This document shows positions 53,105-62,283 of a stretch of DNA of 64,000 bases, piece after piece. The notes under the pieces are model-generated. The model worked only from the letters and a program-made list of their open reading frames with translations. It was not told the origin of the DNA and made no database searches. The stretch's first letter is position 1; each line of letters starts with the position of its first letter. The DNA comes from Sulfuritalea sp. (lineage in GTDB: Bacteria; Pseudomonadota; Gammaproteobacteria; Burkholderiales; Rhodocyclaceae): assembly GCF_017302275.1 (NCBI RefSeq), contig NZ_JAFLDR010000013.1, positions 48,362 through 112,361 on the forward strand, read 5' to 3'. The position numbers were made by a program, and so were the translations under genes.

Positions 53105-54562
53105 ATGAACGCCATCGCCAACCCCATCCCCCACTTCGAAATCGCCGAACAGACCCTGCTCGAGCCGCACGGGCTGGCGCCGCACCAGCTGGAGCGCGTC
53201 TTCGGCCAGCTGTTCGGCAACCACGTCGACTACGCCGACCTGTATTTCCAGTACGCCCGCTCCGAGGCCTGGAGCCTCGAAGAGGGCATCGTCAAATCGG
53301 GCAGCTTCAACATCGAACAGGGCGTCGGCGTGCGTGCGCTGTCCGGCGAGAAGACCGCGTTCGCCTATTCCGACGACATCAGCATGGCCGCGCTGCAGGC
53401 CGCCGCCGGCGCCACGCGCGCCATCGCCGCCTCCGGCGCCCAGCGCCTGGCGCCGATGCTGAAGCGCAGCAGGCAGCCCGCCGCACTCTATGCCGACAAC
53501 GATCCGATCGCCTCGCTCGACGACACCGCCAAGGTCAAGCTGCTGGAACGCATCGAAGCCATGGCGCGCGCCGCCGACCCGCGCGTCAAGGAAGTCATGG
53601 CCCACATCGCCGGCACCTGGGAAGTGGTGCTGGTGGCACGCTCCGACGGCCAGATGGCGGCCGACGTGCGCCCGCTGGTGCGCGTCTCGATCACGGTGAT
53701 CATGGAACAGCACGGCCGGCGCGAGCAGGGTTCGTCGGGCGGTGGCGGCCGCTTCGATTACGGCTATTTCAGCGATGCGGTGCTTAAGGACTACGCCGAA
53801 CGCGCGGTGCACCAGGCCAGCGTCAACCTCGCCGCCAAGCCCGCCCCGGCCGGCGAGATGACCGTGGTGCTGGGCCCCGGCTGGCCCGGCATCCTGCTGC
53901 ACGAAGCGGTCGGCCACGGCCTCGAAGGCGATTTCAACCGCAAGGGCAGTTCCACCTTCGCCGGCCGTATCGGCAGCCGCGTCGCGTCGAAGGGCGTCAC
54001 CGTGGTCGATGACGGCACCATCGCCGACCGCCGCGGCTCGCTGACCATCGACGACGAAGGCAATCCGACGCAGCGCACGGTGCTGATCGAGGACGGCATC
54101 CTGGTCGGCTACCTGCAGGACACGCTCAATGCGCGCCTGATGGGCGTCCCGGTCACCGGCAACGGCCGCCGCGAATCCTTCGCCCACCTGCCGCTGCCGC
54201 GCATGACCAACACCGCCATGCTCAACGGCGGGCACGACCCGCAGGAAATCATCAAGTCGGTGAAGAAGGGGCTCTACGCCGCCAACTTCGGCGGCGGCCA
54301 GGTGGACATCACCAGCGGCAAGTTCGTGTTCTCCACCGCCGAGGCCTACCTGATCGAGAACGGGAAAATCACCAAGCCAGTCAAGGGCGCGACGCTGATC
54401 GGCAGCGGTCCGGATGCGATGAACCGCGTTTCGATGATAGGCACCGACATGGCGCTCGATTCCGGTGTGGGCACCTGCGGCAAGGAAGGCCAGAGCGTGC
54501 CGGTCGGCGTCGGCCAGCCGACGGTGCGCATCGATGGACTGACGGTCGGCGGGACGGGTTAG
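53105..54562 (+). CDS. tldD: TldD metalloprotease
   Basis: 485 residues. The zinc site is [11 protein letters not shown] (HExxxH) at about residue 264, with the distal Cys in [22 protein letters not shown]. TldD with TldE degrades unfolded or leader peptides, as in microcin B17 maturation. The partner tldE/pmbA is not in the window. Length and motifs are normal. Confidence 0.95.
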   Translation: MNAIANPIPHFEIAEQTLLEPHGLAPHQLERVFGQLFGNHVDYADLYFQYARSEAWSLEEGIVKSGSFNIEQGVGVRALSGEKTAFAYSDDISMAALQAAAGATRAIAASGAQRLAPMLKRSRQPAALYADNDPIASLDDTAKVKLLERIEAMARAADPRVKEVMAHIAGTWEVVLVARSDGQMAADVRPLVRVSITVIMEQHGRREQGSSGGGGRFDYGYFSDAVLKDYAERAVHQASVNLAAKPAPAGEMTVVLGPGWPGILLHEAVGHGLEGDFNRKGSSTFAGRIGSRVASKGVTVVDDGTIADRRGSLTIDDEGNPTQRTVLIEDGILVGYLQDTLNARLMGVPVTGNGRRESFAHLPLPRMTNTAMLNGGHDPQEIIKSVKKGLYAANFGGGQVDITSGKFVFSTAEAYLIENGKITKPVKGATLIGSGPDAMNRVSMIGTDMALDSGVGTCGKEGQSVPVGVGQPTVRIDGLTVGGTG

Positions 54563-54590
54563 CGTAGTCAATTCAACCAGTCCGGTTACC

Positions 54591-54660
54591 GTTCGCGGTG
54601 AGCTTGTCGAACCGCTAGCTCGGCAACAACGCTGGCCTTCGACAAGCTCAGGCCGAACGG
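54591..54660. repeat. inverted pair of the GTTCG...CGAAC repeat
   Basis: GTTCGCGGTGAG followed by CTTGTCGAACC (54591-54613) and, inverted, TTCGACAAGCTC followed by AGGCCGAACGG (54638-54660), separated by 24 bp. The pair can fold into a long stem-loop between tldD and the convergent cNMP-GGDEF gene and may act as a terminator. The same unit is embedded in a coding sequence at 7322. Confidence 0.8.
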
Positions 54661-54689
54661 GTTTTGCAATCGTTGTACGGAACGATCTA

Positions 54690-55631
54690 CTAGTCGGCAG
54701 CCTCGACGCGGTCGCGGCCGTTGTCCTTGGCACGGCGCATTGCCGCCTCGGTGCGCGCCAGCAGCAGGTCCAGGGGCTCGCCCGGCTTCATCTGGCCGAC
54801 GCCGCAGCTCAGGGTCACGCCTTCGCCGGTCTTGAGACCGCTGCCGATGGCGACCAGTTCGCGCAGGCGCTCGGCGATCGGCACCGCCTCGTCCAGTGTG
54901 GAATACGGCAGCAGGATGAGGAAGGCCTCGCCACCGTAGCGGACGATCAGGTCCTGTGCGCGCAGCCCGTCCGCCAGCCGCCGTGCCATGCGCTTCAATA
55001 CGGTGTCGCCGGAAAGGTAGCCGAAGCGCTCGTTGAAATGCCGGAAGTTGTCGATGTCCGCAACCACCAGGCAGACCGGCTCGCCGTCATGCTCGCAGCG
55101 TGCCATGGCGCGCGGAAAGGCACTACGCAGCCAATGCCGGCTGTGGATTCCGGTCAGCGCATCGACGCTGGCGGCATCGTCGAACTCCAGGCTGCGTTCC
55201 TGCAGAACCACCAGCGCGCGGTTGCTGTCCCGCATGCGGCCGGAAATAACCGCCAGCAGGTTGCGCGCGATGGCGTGCGAGCAATCCACCAGCGACCAGA
55301 GCACCTCGTGCGGGATCGCCACCAGCTTGCTGTCGCGCGCCGCGAGTACCAGAGCGGAAGCTACCTGGCCATCGAGCAGCGACATTTCGCCTACGCATTC
55401 GCCGGGTCCGAGCACGGCCTGCGGCGGCAGGGTTCGGTCGCTCAGATAGACGCGCAACTCGCCTTCGAGGACGATGTAAAGGTGGCAGTTGGCGGCACCC
55501 GGTTCGAGCAGGCGCTCGCCGCGTTCCAGCGTCCGGTCTTCGCAGTGCTCGAACAGATACTCGACGCTTTCCTGACCGACGTTGACGAACAGTGGAGTGC
55601 TCCGCAACTGCTGCCGTTTCAGTTCATCCAT
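54690..55631 (-). CDS. cNMP-binding domain fused to a GGDEF-like domain
   Basis: About 313 residues from the ATG at 55631 (a GTG three codons earlier is possible). Residues 10-130: cyclic-nucleotide-binding fold (LYIVLEGELRVYLSD, LGPGECVGEMSLLDGQVASALVLAA). Residues 155-310: GGDEF fold, with D-x-D-x-F as VADIDNFRHFNERFGY. The signature is GGEAF (VRYGGEAFLILLP) instead of GG(D/E)EF, so the fourth position, normally a metal-binding Glu, is Ala. It may be a catalytically poor or inactive synthase acting as a receptor. No membrane segment. Confidence 0.85.
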   Translation of the reverse strand: MDELKRQQLRSTPLFVNVGQESVEYLFEHCEDRTLERGERLLEPGAANCHLYIVLEGELRVYLSDRTLPPQAVLGPGECVGEMSLLDGQVASALVLAARDSKLVAIPHEVLWSLVDCSHAIARNLLAVISGRMRDSNRALVVLQERSLEFDDAASVDALTGIHSRHWLRSAFPRAMARCEHDGEPVCLVVADIDNFRHFNERFGYLSGDTVLKRMARRLADGLRAQDLIVRYGGEAFLILLPYSTLDEAVPIAERLRELVAIGSGLKTGEGVTLSCGVGQMKPGEPLDLLLARTEAAMRRAKDNGRDRVEAAD

Positions 55632-55671
55632 CGGTGCCACCCATGTCGTAAACGGGAAAGACCATCATAAA

Positions 55672-56457
55672 TCACTTCGCCGGCGCGGACTTTTCGTCCC
55701 AGGCGTAGCCCAGCGCGGCGACTTCGCGCCGCAGCAGGTCCATTGCCGCCGGCACCTGCTCCGGGGCACCGCGCACGCCGAGTTCGATGTTGCGCCGGAC
55801 CTCGGCCGAACCGAGGAAAGGCAGGCTGAACACCTTGAGCCCGGGAAATTCCGCCTCGATGCGGACCATCAGCGGCGTCAGAACGCTTTCCAGGCCTTCC
55901 CAAACCACGATCGCCGCATCGGCCGAGGGATTGCGGTTGAAGCAATCGGCATATTGATGGTCGAGCACCCATTCGATCATCGGCCAGGCCATCTGCGGGA
56001 AGCCGGGCACGAAGTGATGGTCGGCCAGGGAAAACCCGGCGATCCGATTCACCGGGTTGGGAATGATGCGGCTGCCGGCCGGGAAGCGCCCCATGTCGAG
56101 CGCATACGGCGTGACCTCGCGACCGGTCTCGGCATAGCGGGCGCGAATCTCGCGTTCGGCATCCGGGTGCAGCACCAGTTCGACGCCTGCCGCCGCGGCC
56201 GCCGCCTGCCGAGTATGGTCGTCCGGCGTGTTGCCGATGCCGCCGCAACTGAAGACGATGTCGCCGCCGGCCAGGGTGCGGCGCAGGGTGTCCGTCAGCC
56301 GCGCCCGGTCGTCGCCGGCGTAGAGCGCCCAGGCCAGGGTGAGGCCGCGCGCGGCGAGGATGTCGACGATGCGCGCGAAATGCTTGTCCTGGCGGCGACC
56401 GAGGATGATCTCGTCGCCGATGATGATGGCGCCGATGCCCTTGCCTTGGCTTGTCAC
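55672..56457 (-). CDS. CinA-like molybdopterin-binding-domain protein
   Basis: 261 residues, GTG start overlapping the stop of the upstream gene (GTGA). GIGAIIIGDEIILGRRQDKHFARIVDILAARGLTL and VFSCGGIGNTPDDHTRQAAAAAAG are the MoCF/CinA N-terminal motifs; VPGFPQMAWPMIEWVL follows. It lacks the C-terminal CinA deamidase domain. In this family roles include nucleotide pyrophosphatase-type repair; here it is simply unassigned. Confidence 0.85.
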   Translation of the reverse strand: MTSQGKGIGAIIIGDEIILGRRQDKHFARIVDILAARGLTLAWALYAGDDRARLTDTLRRTLAGGDIVFSCGGIGNTPDDHTRQAAAAAAGVELVLHPDAEREIRARYAETGREVTPYALDMGRFPAGSRIIPNPVNRIAGFSLADHHFVPGFPQMAWPMIEWVLDHQYADCFNRNPSADAAIVVWEGLESVLTPLMVRIEAEFPGLKVFSLPFLGSAEVRRNIELGVRGAPEQVPAAMDLLRREVAALGYAWDEKSAPAK

Positions 56458-57167
56458 AGTTCGATACCCCCGTTCTGGCGCTGGCGGCGCAGTGCCGCCA
56501 GGCCGAGATGGACGAAAACCAGCGCCGTGAAGGCCGGCACCAGCAGGTTGACCAGCGGCAGGTGCGCCGCCGCCGCGGTGGCAAGCCCGGCCGCGTAGAA
56601 GCTGCGGCGGTTCTCGCGCGCCAGGCGGCGCATCTCGGTCGCCGTCGCATGCTCGGCCAGCGCATCGAAGCGGAAGGTGCGCTGGTTGAGCCAGGCGCCC
56701 CAAAACAGCGGCAGCACCAGCAGCATGCCGGGGATCAGCAGCAGCGGCAGCAGGATCAGGCTGCCGAGGACGAAGATGGCGCCGGCGGTCAGGGTATTGG
56801 CCAGGCTGCCCCAGAACACGTTCTCGCCGTGGCGGCCGAGTTCGGGATAGTCGCGCGCGGCGACCAGGCCGATCAGGCGCGGCAGGGCGAAGATTGCCAC
56901 CAGCATGGTCGCCGTGATGTAGATCAGGGCGGCCAGCGCGGCCAGCATGAGGAAGCCGGCGGCCCAGCGCGCGAACCATTCCCAGCCGGTCCACGGCAGT
57001 TGCGGCAGGATGCGTGCCATCAGCATCTGGCCCTCGGACCAGAAGGTATAGCCCGCCGTCAGCCACAGCGCGAGCGAGGCCAGTGGCGGCCACAGTGCGT
57101 GCCACAGGATCTCGCCGCGACCGAGGTCGCGCAGCGAACGGGTAAAGGCAGCCAGCAGTTCCGTCAT
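56454..57167 (-). CDS. EI24/CysZ-like membrane protein
   Basis: 237 residues from the ATG at 57167. Four or more hydrophobic segments, with LPWTGWEWFARWAAGFLMLAALAALIYITATMLVAIFALPRLIGLVAARDYPEL and RRLARENRRSFYAAGLATAAAAHLPLVNLLVPAFTALVFVHL. This is the EI24 (PF07264) pattern found in CysZ sulfate transporters and related proteins. No cys gene is near, so sulfate transport is uncertain. It overlaps the CinA-like gene and follows hrpA by 22 bp. Confidence 0.83.
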   Translation of the reverse strand: MTELLAAFTRSLRDLGRGEILWHALWPPLASLALWLTAGYTFWSEGQMLMARILPQLPWTGWEWFARWAAGFLMLAALAALIYITATMLVAIFALPRLIGLVAARDYPELGRHGENVFWGSLANTLTAGAIFVLGSLILLPLLLIPGMLLVLPLFWGAWLNQRTFRFDALAEHATATEMRRLARENRRSFYAAGLATAAAAHLPLVNLLVPAFTALVFVHLGLAALRRQRQNGGIEL

Positions 57168-57189
57168 GGTGTGTCCTTGTCGCGTCGAA

Positions 57190-60100
57190 TCAACGTCGTT
57201 CGCGACTATCCCACATCTTCTGCAGTCGCTTGACGGAGACCGGTGACGAGGTCTTGAGTTCCTGCGCGAACAGCGCGACGCGCAGCTCTTCGAGCAGCCA
57301 GCGGAACTCGTCGAGGAAGCCATCCTGCTGCTGGCCGGATTTCTGCATGGCGTTGCGCTCGCGTTCCCAGGGTTTGCCCAAGCCCTGCCAGTCGGCCATC
57401 AGGCGCGCGTCGCGTGCCGGGTCGCTGCGTGCCTTGTCCAGGCGCAGGGCGATGGCCTTGAGGTAGCGAGGATAGTGTTGCAGGCGCTCGAAAGGCGTGG
57501 CCAGGATGAATTTCTTCGGCATCAGCTCGGCAAGCTGCGCGGCGATGTCGGCAGCGGCCTGCGGAAAGGCCTTCTGCATGGACGCGAGCTTTTTCGTCAG
57601 CGCCGCGTACTCGGTGAGCACGGCCGCGACCAGGCGCAGGATCTCTTGCGCCACCAGCAGGATGCGCCCGCGCGCCGCTTCGCGCCGTGTGGCGAACGCC
57701 GACTCTTCGGCGGGCAGCGGGTCCATCAGGCAGGTGCGCTCCAGCGTGACCGCGACCAGTTGCTCGCGCAGATCCTTCTCGGTGCCCGCATTTGGCCCCA
57801 TCGCCATGAACTGCAGCGCGAGCTCGCGCAGGCCCGGCAGCTTTTCGACGGCCTTGACCTGCGCCGCCAGCTGCAGCGCGAACAGGCGCGCAAGGCCCTT
57901 GCGGTGTTCGACGTGGGCCTTTTCCTCGGTGTCGAAGGCGGTGAGGCGCACGCTTTCGCCGAGGTCCACCAGCGCGGGAAAACCGACCGTAGTGCCAGCG
58001 CCGACTTTCAGTTCCATCAGTTCGGGCAAGGGGCCGAAGGTCCAGGCGGTGTATCCCGGCGCATCGCTGGCGGCGGCCTCGTGGCTGATCTCAGCGTCGG
58101 CGTAGGCCTGCTCGACGCGCCCGCGATACTCGGCGCGCAGTTCGCCGAGGTTGCGCGATATCGCCAGCGTGCCGCCGTGCTCGTCGACCAGGCGGAAATT
58201 CATGAACAGGTGCGGCCGCAGTTCGCCCGTGCGGAAGGCGTCGAGCGGCAGCTTCATGGCCAGGTGTTCCTCGGCGGCACGGGTCAGCGCACGCACCAGC
58301 GGCTCGTCGAGGTCATGTTCGGCATCGCAGAAGTTCGTCGCGAACTCGTCCAGCGGCTGCAAGCGGTGGCGATACTTCTGCTGCACCGTCCTCAGCAGGG
58401 CCACCACCTTTTCCTTGAGCAGGCCCGGCACCAGCCACTCGCAACGGTTGGCCGGCAACTGGTTGAGCGCCGCCAACGGCAGGGTCAGCGTCACGCCGTC
58501 ATCGGCCGCGCCGGGGTCGTGGTGGTAGGCGAGCTTGTAGCCGCGGCCGCGATGGATGAGCTCGGGCGGGAAGGCATCGGTGGTGATGCCGGCTGCCTCG
58601 TGGCGCATCAGCTGCTCTTTTTCAAGGCAGAGCAGTTTGGGATCGGCGGCTTCGGCCTCGCGCCGCCAGTGATCGAAGGCGGCCAGGGTGATGATGCCCG
58701 GCGGAAGCTTGGCGTCGTAGAACGCGTAAATCAATTCGTCATCGACCAGCACGTCGGGGCGGCGCGACTTGTGCTCCAGTGTTTCGATCTCCTTCTTCAA
58801 CTTCGCGTTGTGCTGGAAAAAGCGCCACTTGCGCGCCCAGTCCTCCCCGACCTGGCCTTCGACCAGGGCCTCGCGGATCAGGATCTCGCGCGCCAGCTTC
58901 GGATCGCTCGGGCCGTAATGCACGCGCCGCTTGGCATGCAGCATCAGGCCGTGCAGCGTGACGCGCTCCCAGGCCACAACCTGGCCCGGCCCCTTCTCCC
59001 AGTGCGGCTCGTAGACATGCTTGCGGATCAGGTGGGCGCCGACCTGTTCCAGCCATTCCGGCTCTATCTTCGCGATGCAGCGCGCGAACAGGCGCGAAGT
59101 CTCGACCAGTTCTGCGGCGACGATCCAGCGTCCGGCCTTCTTCAACAGCGACGATCCGGGATGGATGAAGAAGCGGATGCCGCGCGCACCGAGGTAGTTC
59201 TTGTCCTCTTCGCTGATCAAGCCGATGTGGCCGAGCAGGCCGGTGAGCAGCGCCTTGTGGATCGCCTCGTAGGCGGCATCGCCCCCGCCGCCGGGCCGCC
59301 CCAAGGCGGGGGCAGCGTTCAAACCCGGAGCGAAGCGAACCCCGGTCACCCCCTCCCTGGGGGAAGGGGCAGGGGGGTAGGCGCTTGTAATTTTCCAGCC
59401 GTGCTCGTGGCACAGCGTCATCAACTGGCCATGCACGTCGCGCCACTCGCGCAGCCGCAGCCAGGAAATGAAATTGTGTCGGCACCACTGGCGCTGCTTG
59501 TTGCTGGTCTCGTGCTTCCAGACCTCGTCCGCCGCGGCCCACAGCTTCAGGTAGGAAAGGAACTCGGACTTCTCGTCCTTCCATTTGGCATGGGCCTGGT
59601 CGGCCGAGCCGGCGGCCTCGGCGGGCCTGTCGCGCGGGTCCTGGGTGCCCAGCGCCGAGGCGATGATCAGCACCTCGCGCAGGCAGCCGTGTTCGCGCGC
59701 GGCGAGGATCATCCTGCCTATCTTGGGATCGAGGGGAAGCTTGGCCAACTCGTGCCCGACCGGCGTCAGCTCCTTGCTGGCCTCGTCCAGCGCGCCGAGT
59801 TCTGCCAACAGGTTATAGCCGTCCGCGATCATGCGCGGCGCCGGCGCTTCGAGGAAGGGGAAGTCTTCGACATCGCCCAGGTGCAGCGACTTCATGCGCA
59901 GGATCACGCCGGCCAGGCTGGAGCGCAGGATTTCCGGCTCGGTGTAGGGCGGACGTTTGTTGTAGTCCTCTTCGTCGTAGAGCTTGAAGCAGATGCCGGC
60001 CGAGACGCGGCCGCAACGCCCGGCGCGCTGGCTGGCCGCGGCGCGCGAGATCGGCTCGACCTGCAACTGCTCGACCTTGTTGCGATGCGAATAGCGCTTG

Positions 60101-61047
60101 ACCCGCGCCAGGCCCGAATCGATCACGTAGCGGATGCCGGGCACCGTCAGCGAGGTCTCGGCGACGTTGGTCGCCAGCACCACGCGCCGACCCTGGTGCG
60201 CGGCGAACACGCGGCCCTGCTCCACCGCCGTCTGGCGCGCGAACAGTGGCAGCACTTCAAGGCCCGGTGGGTGGTGTTTGCGCAGCGCCTCGGCCGCCTC
60301 GCGGATCTCGCGCTCGCCGGGCAGGAACGCCAGCACGTCGCCCGGTCCCTCGCGGTGGGCCTCGTCGACGGCATCGACGATGGCATCATTGAGGTCGCCC
60401 TCCTTGTTGTCCTGCCACGGGCGGAAACGCGTCTCGATCGGAAACAGGCGCCCCGACACCTCGATCACCGGGGCCGGCCTGCCGCCGATGCTGAAGTGCC
60501 TGCTGAAGCGCTCCGCATCCAGCGTCGCCGAGGTCACGATGACCTTCATGTCGCTTCGCCGCGGCAGCAGTTGCTTGAGGTAGCCGAGCAGGAAATCGAT
60601 GTTGAGGCTGCGCTCGTGCGCCTCGTCGATCAGGATCGTGTCGTACTGGCGCAGTAACGGATCGGTCTGCGTCTCGGCGAGCAGGATGCCGTCGGTCATC
60701 AGCTTGATGTAGGAGCCAGGCGTCACCTTGTCGGTGAAGCGGATCTTGAAGCCGACGTGGCGGCCCAGTTCAGACTTGAGTTCCTGCGCAATCCGCGTCG
60801 CCGTGGCGCGCGCGGCGATGCGCCGCGGCTGGGTGTGGCCGATCATGCCGTTTAGGCCGCGGCCGATCTCGAGGCATATCTTCGGCAGCTGCGTGGTCTT
60901 GCCCGAACCGGTCTCACCGCATATGACCACCACCTGGTGCCGGAGTATCGTCTCTCCGATCTCCGCGCGCAGCACATTGACCGGCAGCGCCTCGTCATAG
61001 GTCAGCGCCGGCCGCGCCGCCCGCCGCGCCTCGGGATCGAATTTCAC
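57190..61047 (-). CDS. hrpA: ATP-dependent RNA helicase HrpA
   Basis: About 1285 residues from the GTG at 61047, chosen because sequence upstream is a 24-bp motif copy and non-conserved; the start is uncertain. DEAH-box motifs: GETGSGKTTQLPK (Walker A), DEAHERS, SATLDAERF, TNVAETSLTVPG and QRAGRCGR. The OB-fold and DUF3418 tail follow (LVDDELIYAFYDAKLPPGI). About 35 residues near position 570 (YPPAPSPREGVTGVRFAPGL and onward) derive from a dispersed DNA repeat. It unwinds RNA and helps resolve collided ribosomes. Another motif copy, LKVGAGTTV, lies in the tail. Confidence 0.93.
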   Translation of the reverse strand: MKFDPEARRAARPALTYDEALPVNVLRAEIGETILRHQVVVICGETGSGKTTQLPKICLEIGRGLNGMIGHTQPRRIAARATATRIAQELKSELGRHVGFKIRFTDKVTPGSYIKLMTDGILLAETQTDPLLRQYDTILIDEAHERSLNIDFLLGYLKQLLPRRSDMKVIVTSATLDAERFSRHFSIGGRPAPVIEVSGRLFPIETRFRPWQDNKEGDLNDAIVDAVDEAHREGPGDVLAFLPGEREIREAAEALRKHHPPGLEVLPLFARQTAVEQGRVFAAHQGRRVVLATNVAETSLTVPGIRYVIDSGLARVKRYSHRNKVEQLQVEPISRAAASQRAGRCGRVSAGICFKLYDEEDYNKRPPYTEPEILRSSLAGVILRMKSLHLGDVEDFPFLEAPAPRMIADGYNLLAELGALDEASKELTPVGHELAKLPLDPKIGRMILAAREHGCLREVLIIASALGTQDPRDRPAEAAGSADQAHAKWKDEKSEFLSYLKLWAAADEVWKHETSNKQRQWCRHNFISWLRLREWRDVHGQLMTLCHEHGWKITSAYPPAPSPREGVTGVRFAPGLNAAPALGRPGGGGDAAYEAIHKALLTGLLGHIGLISEEDKNYLGARGIRFFIHPGSSLLKKAGRWIVAAELVETSRLFARCIAKIEPEWLEQVGAHLIRKHVYEPHWEKGPGQVVAWERVTLHGLMLHAKRRVHYGPSDPKLAREILIREALVEGQVGEDWARKWRFFQHNAKLKKEIETLEHKSRRPDVLVDDELIYAFYDAKLPPGIITLAAFDHWRREAEAADPKLLCLEKEQLMRHEAAGITTDAFPPELIHRGRGYKLAYHHDPGAADDGVTLTLPLAALNQLPANRCEWLVPGLLKEKVVALLRTVQQKYRHRLQPLDEFATNFCDAEHDLDEPLVRALTRAAEEHLAMKLPLDAFRTGELRPHLFMNFRLVDEHGGTLAISRNLGELRAEYRGRVEQAYADAEISHEAAASDAPGYTAWTFGPLPELMELKVGAGTTVGFPALVDLGESVRLTAFDTEEKAHVEHRKGLARLFALQLAAQVKAVEKLPGLRELALQFMAMGPNAGTEKDLREQLVAVTLERTCLMDPLPAEESAFATRREAARGRILLVAQEILRLVAAVLTEYAALTKKLASMQKAFPQAAADIAAQLAELMPKKFILATPFERLQHYPRYLKAIALRLDKARSDPARDARLMADWQGLGKPWERERNAMQKSGQQQDGFLDEFRWLLEELRVALFAQELKTSSPVSVKRLQKMWDSRERR
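57986..58009 (+). repeat. dispersed 24-bp motif, copy 11 (in hrpA, antisense)
   Basis: ACCGT-AGTG-CC-AGCGCCGACT-TTC, on the strand opposite to hrpA; the helicase reads LKVGAGTTV. Confidence 0.7.
59287..59380 (-). repeat. C/G-rich dispersed repeat inserted in frame in hrpA
   Basis: On the minus strand CCCCCCTGCCCCTTCCCCC, then AGGGAGGGGGTGACC, and GCCTTGGGGCGGCCCGGCGG at the far end; same block order as 52190-52283. It is translated as about 33 residues (PPAPSPREGVTGVRF... to GRPGGGGDA) that interrupt the conserved HGWKI-(x)-YEAIHKALLTGLLGH region. Confidence 0.7.
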
Positions 61048-61056
61048 TGGCCGGCC

Positions 61057-61080
61057 GCCGTACTGCCAGCGCCGACTCTT
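61057..61080 (+). repeat. dispersed 24-bp motif, copy 12 (just upstream of hrpA)
   Basis: GCCGT-ACTG-CC-AGCGCCGACT-CTT. It lies in the 231-bp spacer between tilS and the chosen hrpA start, in which I see no other gene. Confidence 0.7.
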
Positions 61081-61278
61081 GGAACTGGATTCATCGGGCC
61101 GTTCCAATGCAATTGACAGGGGCGACGGCAGCACGAGACATTCTGGCGGCGGGACTCTCCAGCACAATCCGCGTCTTTGCGAACCAGGGAAGTGCGAGCA
61201 ATCCATACGGATGTCCGCATCGATGTCCTCCGCTGTAGAGCGGTACCCGCATGCCGGGCGCCGCAGGCAAGCAGTCGG

Positions 61279-62283
61279 TCACGATGACGGCTCGCAAGGT
61301 CGCGCAAGCCGCCTGACCTTGCGTTGGAAGTGCAAGCTGCCCGACTCGCACCAAAGTAGATAGTCGCGCAACTCGATTCGTGGGCGTCGATCGTTTCCGG
61401 CCGTTCGCAATTGACGAACGAATTCCGCCAGCCGTGGCTCGTCGGGCGCTTGAACTAGCTGCCACCCAAGAAGAGCCCTCAAGAGGTTGCGTGCCCGGGC
61501 GTCCTGCAGTTCCCGAAACAGGTATAGCGGTAGCGGAAATTGCGGAGACCGTTCGCCAAGGTCGATCAAGGCAAGCTGACCTAGCAAGCACTCCGCTTCG
61601 CCGAAGCGACGTGCCGCCGACGCAAGCCGGTGACTGACCTGCGGAAATCGGTCGGCAATGACGGGCAGTACGCGAGTCCGCAGGAAGTTTCGCGTATGGC
61701 GTGGGTCGGCGTTGCTTTCGTCCTCTATCCAGGACAGGCATCTGGTCCGCGCATACTCCTGCAAATCACTGCGCGCCAAGGCGAGCAGAGGCCGCAACAG
61801 GCGTCCGTTCGCTGCGGGCATCGCTGCGGCGCCACGCACTCCCGTTCCTCGAAAGAGGTTGTGCAAAAGCGTTTCGGCTTGATCGTCTGCATGGTGTGCA
61901 AGCAGGATCCAATCGGCCGGATGGTCCGCCAACGCAGCGTGACGCAAGCGGCGGGCTGCAGCTTCCAGGCCCTCTTCTTTGTGGTTTGCGATGTTCACCC
62001 GAACCACATCGAGCGGGACGCCGAGAGCCGCGCAAAACCGAACGCAGGATTCGGCCCAGGCATCCGCCTGGCCGCTCAAACCATGATGGACATGACGAGC
62101 CGCGATCCGGTAGCTGCCACCCCTGGCGAGGTGGTGCAACGCGTGCAGCAAAACCGTGGAATCGAGGCCACCGGAATAACCGACAAGAAGAACCGAGCCG
62201 GCCTGGGTCACCTGTCCGGAAAGGGCGGACGCGACAGCCCGAAGCACGGGCTCAGTGAATCGATTGTTCCTTGAAGCGACCAT
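61279..62283 (-). CDS. tilS: tRNA(Ile)-lysidine synthase, short form
   Basis: 334 residues. The N-type ATP-pyrophosphatase motif is [16 protein letters not shown] (SGGxDS); [22 protein letters not shown] and [20 protein letters not shown] are TilS-specific. It changes the wobble C of tRNA-Ile(CAU) to lysidine, an essential step. Many proteobacterial TilS proteins are about 430 residues with a C-terminal TilS_C domain; here the protein stops just after the central domain. It overlaps accA by 32 bp on the same strand. Confidence 0.9.
   Translation of the reverse strand: MVASRNNRFTEPVLRAVASALSGQVTQAGSVLLVGYSGGLDSTVLLHALHHLARGGSYRIAARHVHHGLSGQADAWAESCVRFCAALGVPLDVVRVNIANHKEEGLEAAARRLRHAALADHPADWILLAHHADDQAETLLHNLFRGTGVRGAAAMPAANGRLLRPLLALARSDLQEYARTRCLSWIEDESNADPRHTRNFLRTRVLPVIADRFPQVSHRLASAARRFGEAECLLGQLALIDLGERSPQFPLPLYLFRELQDARARNLLRALLGWQLVQAPDEPRLAEFVRQLRTAGNDRRPRIELRDYLLWCESGSLHFQRKVRRLARPCEPSS

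Noticed and set aside
55672-55690. GCGCGGACTTTT near the end of the CinA-like gene, considered as another 24-bp motif copy
   Set aside because: It lacks the invariant GCGCCGACT core and the CCGT block.
57475-60657. 1060-codon plus-strand frame opposite hrpA
   Set aside because: It lies wholly inside the conserved helicase gene on the other strand; composition is that of an antisense shadow.
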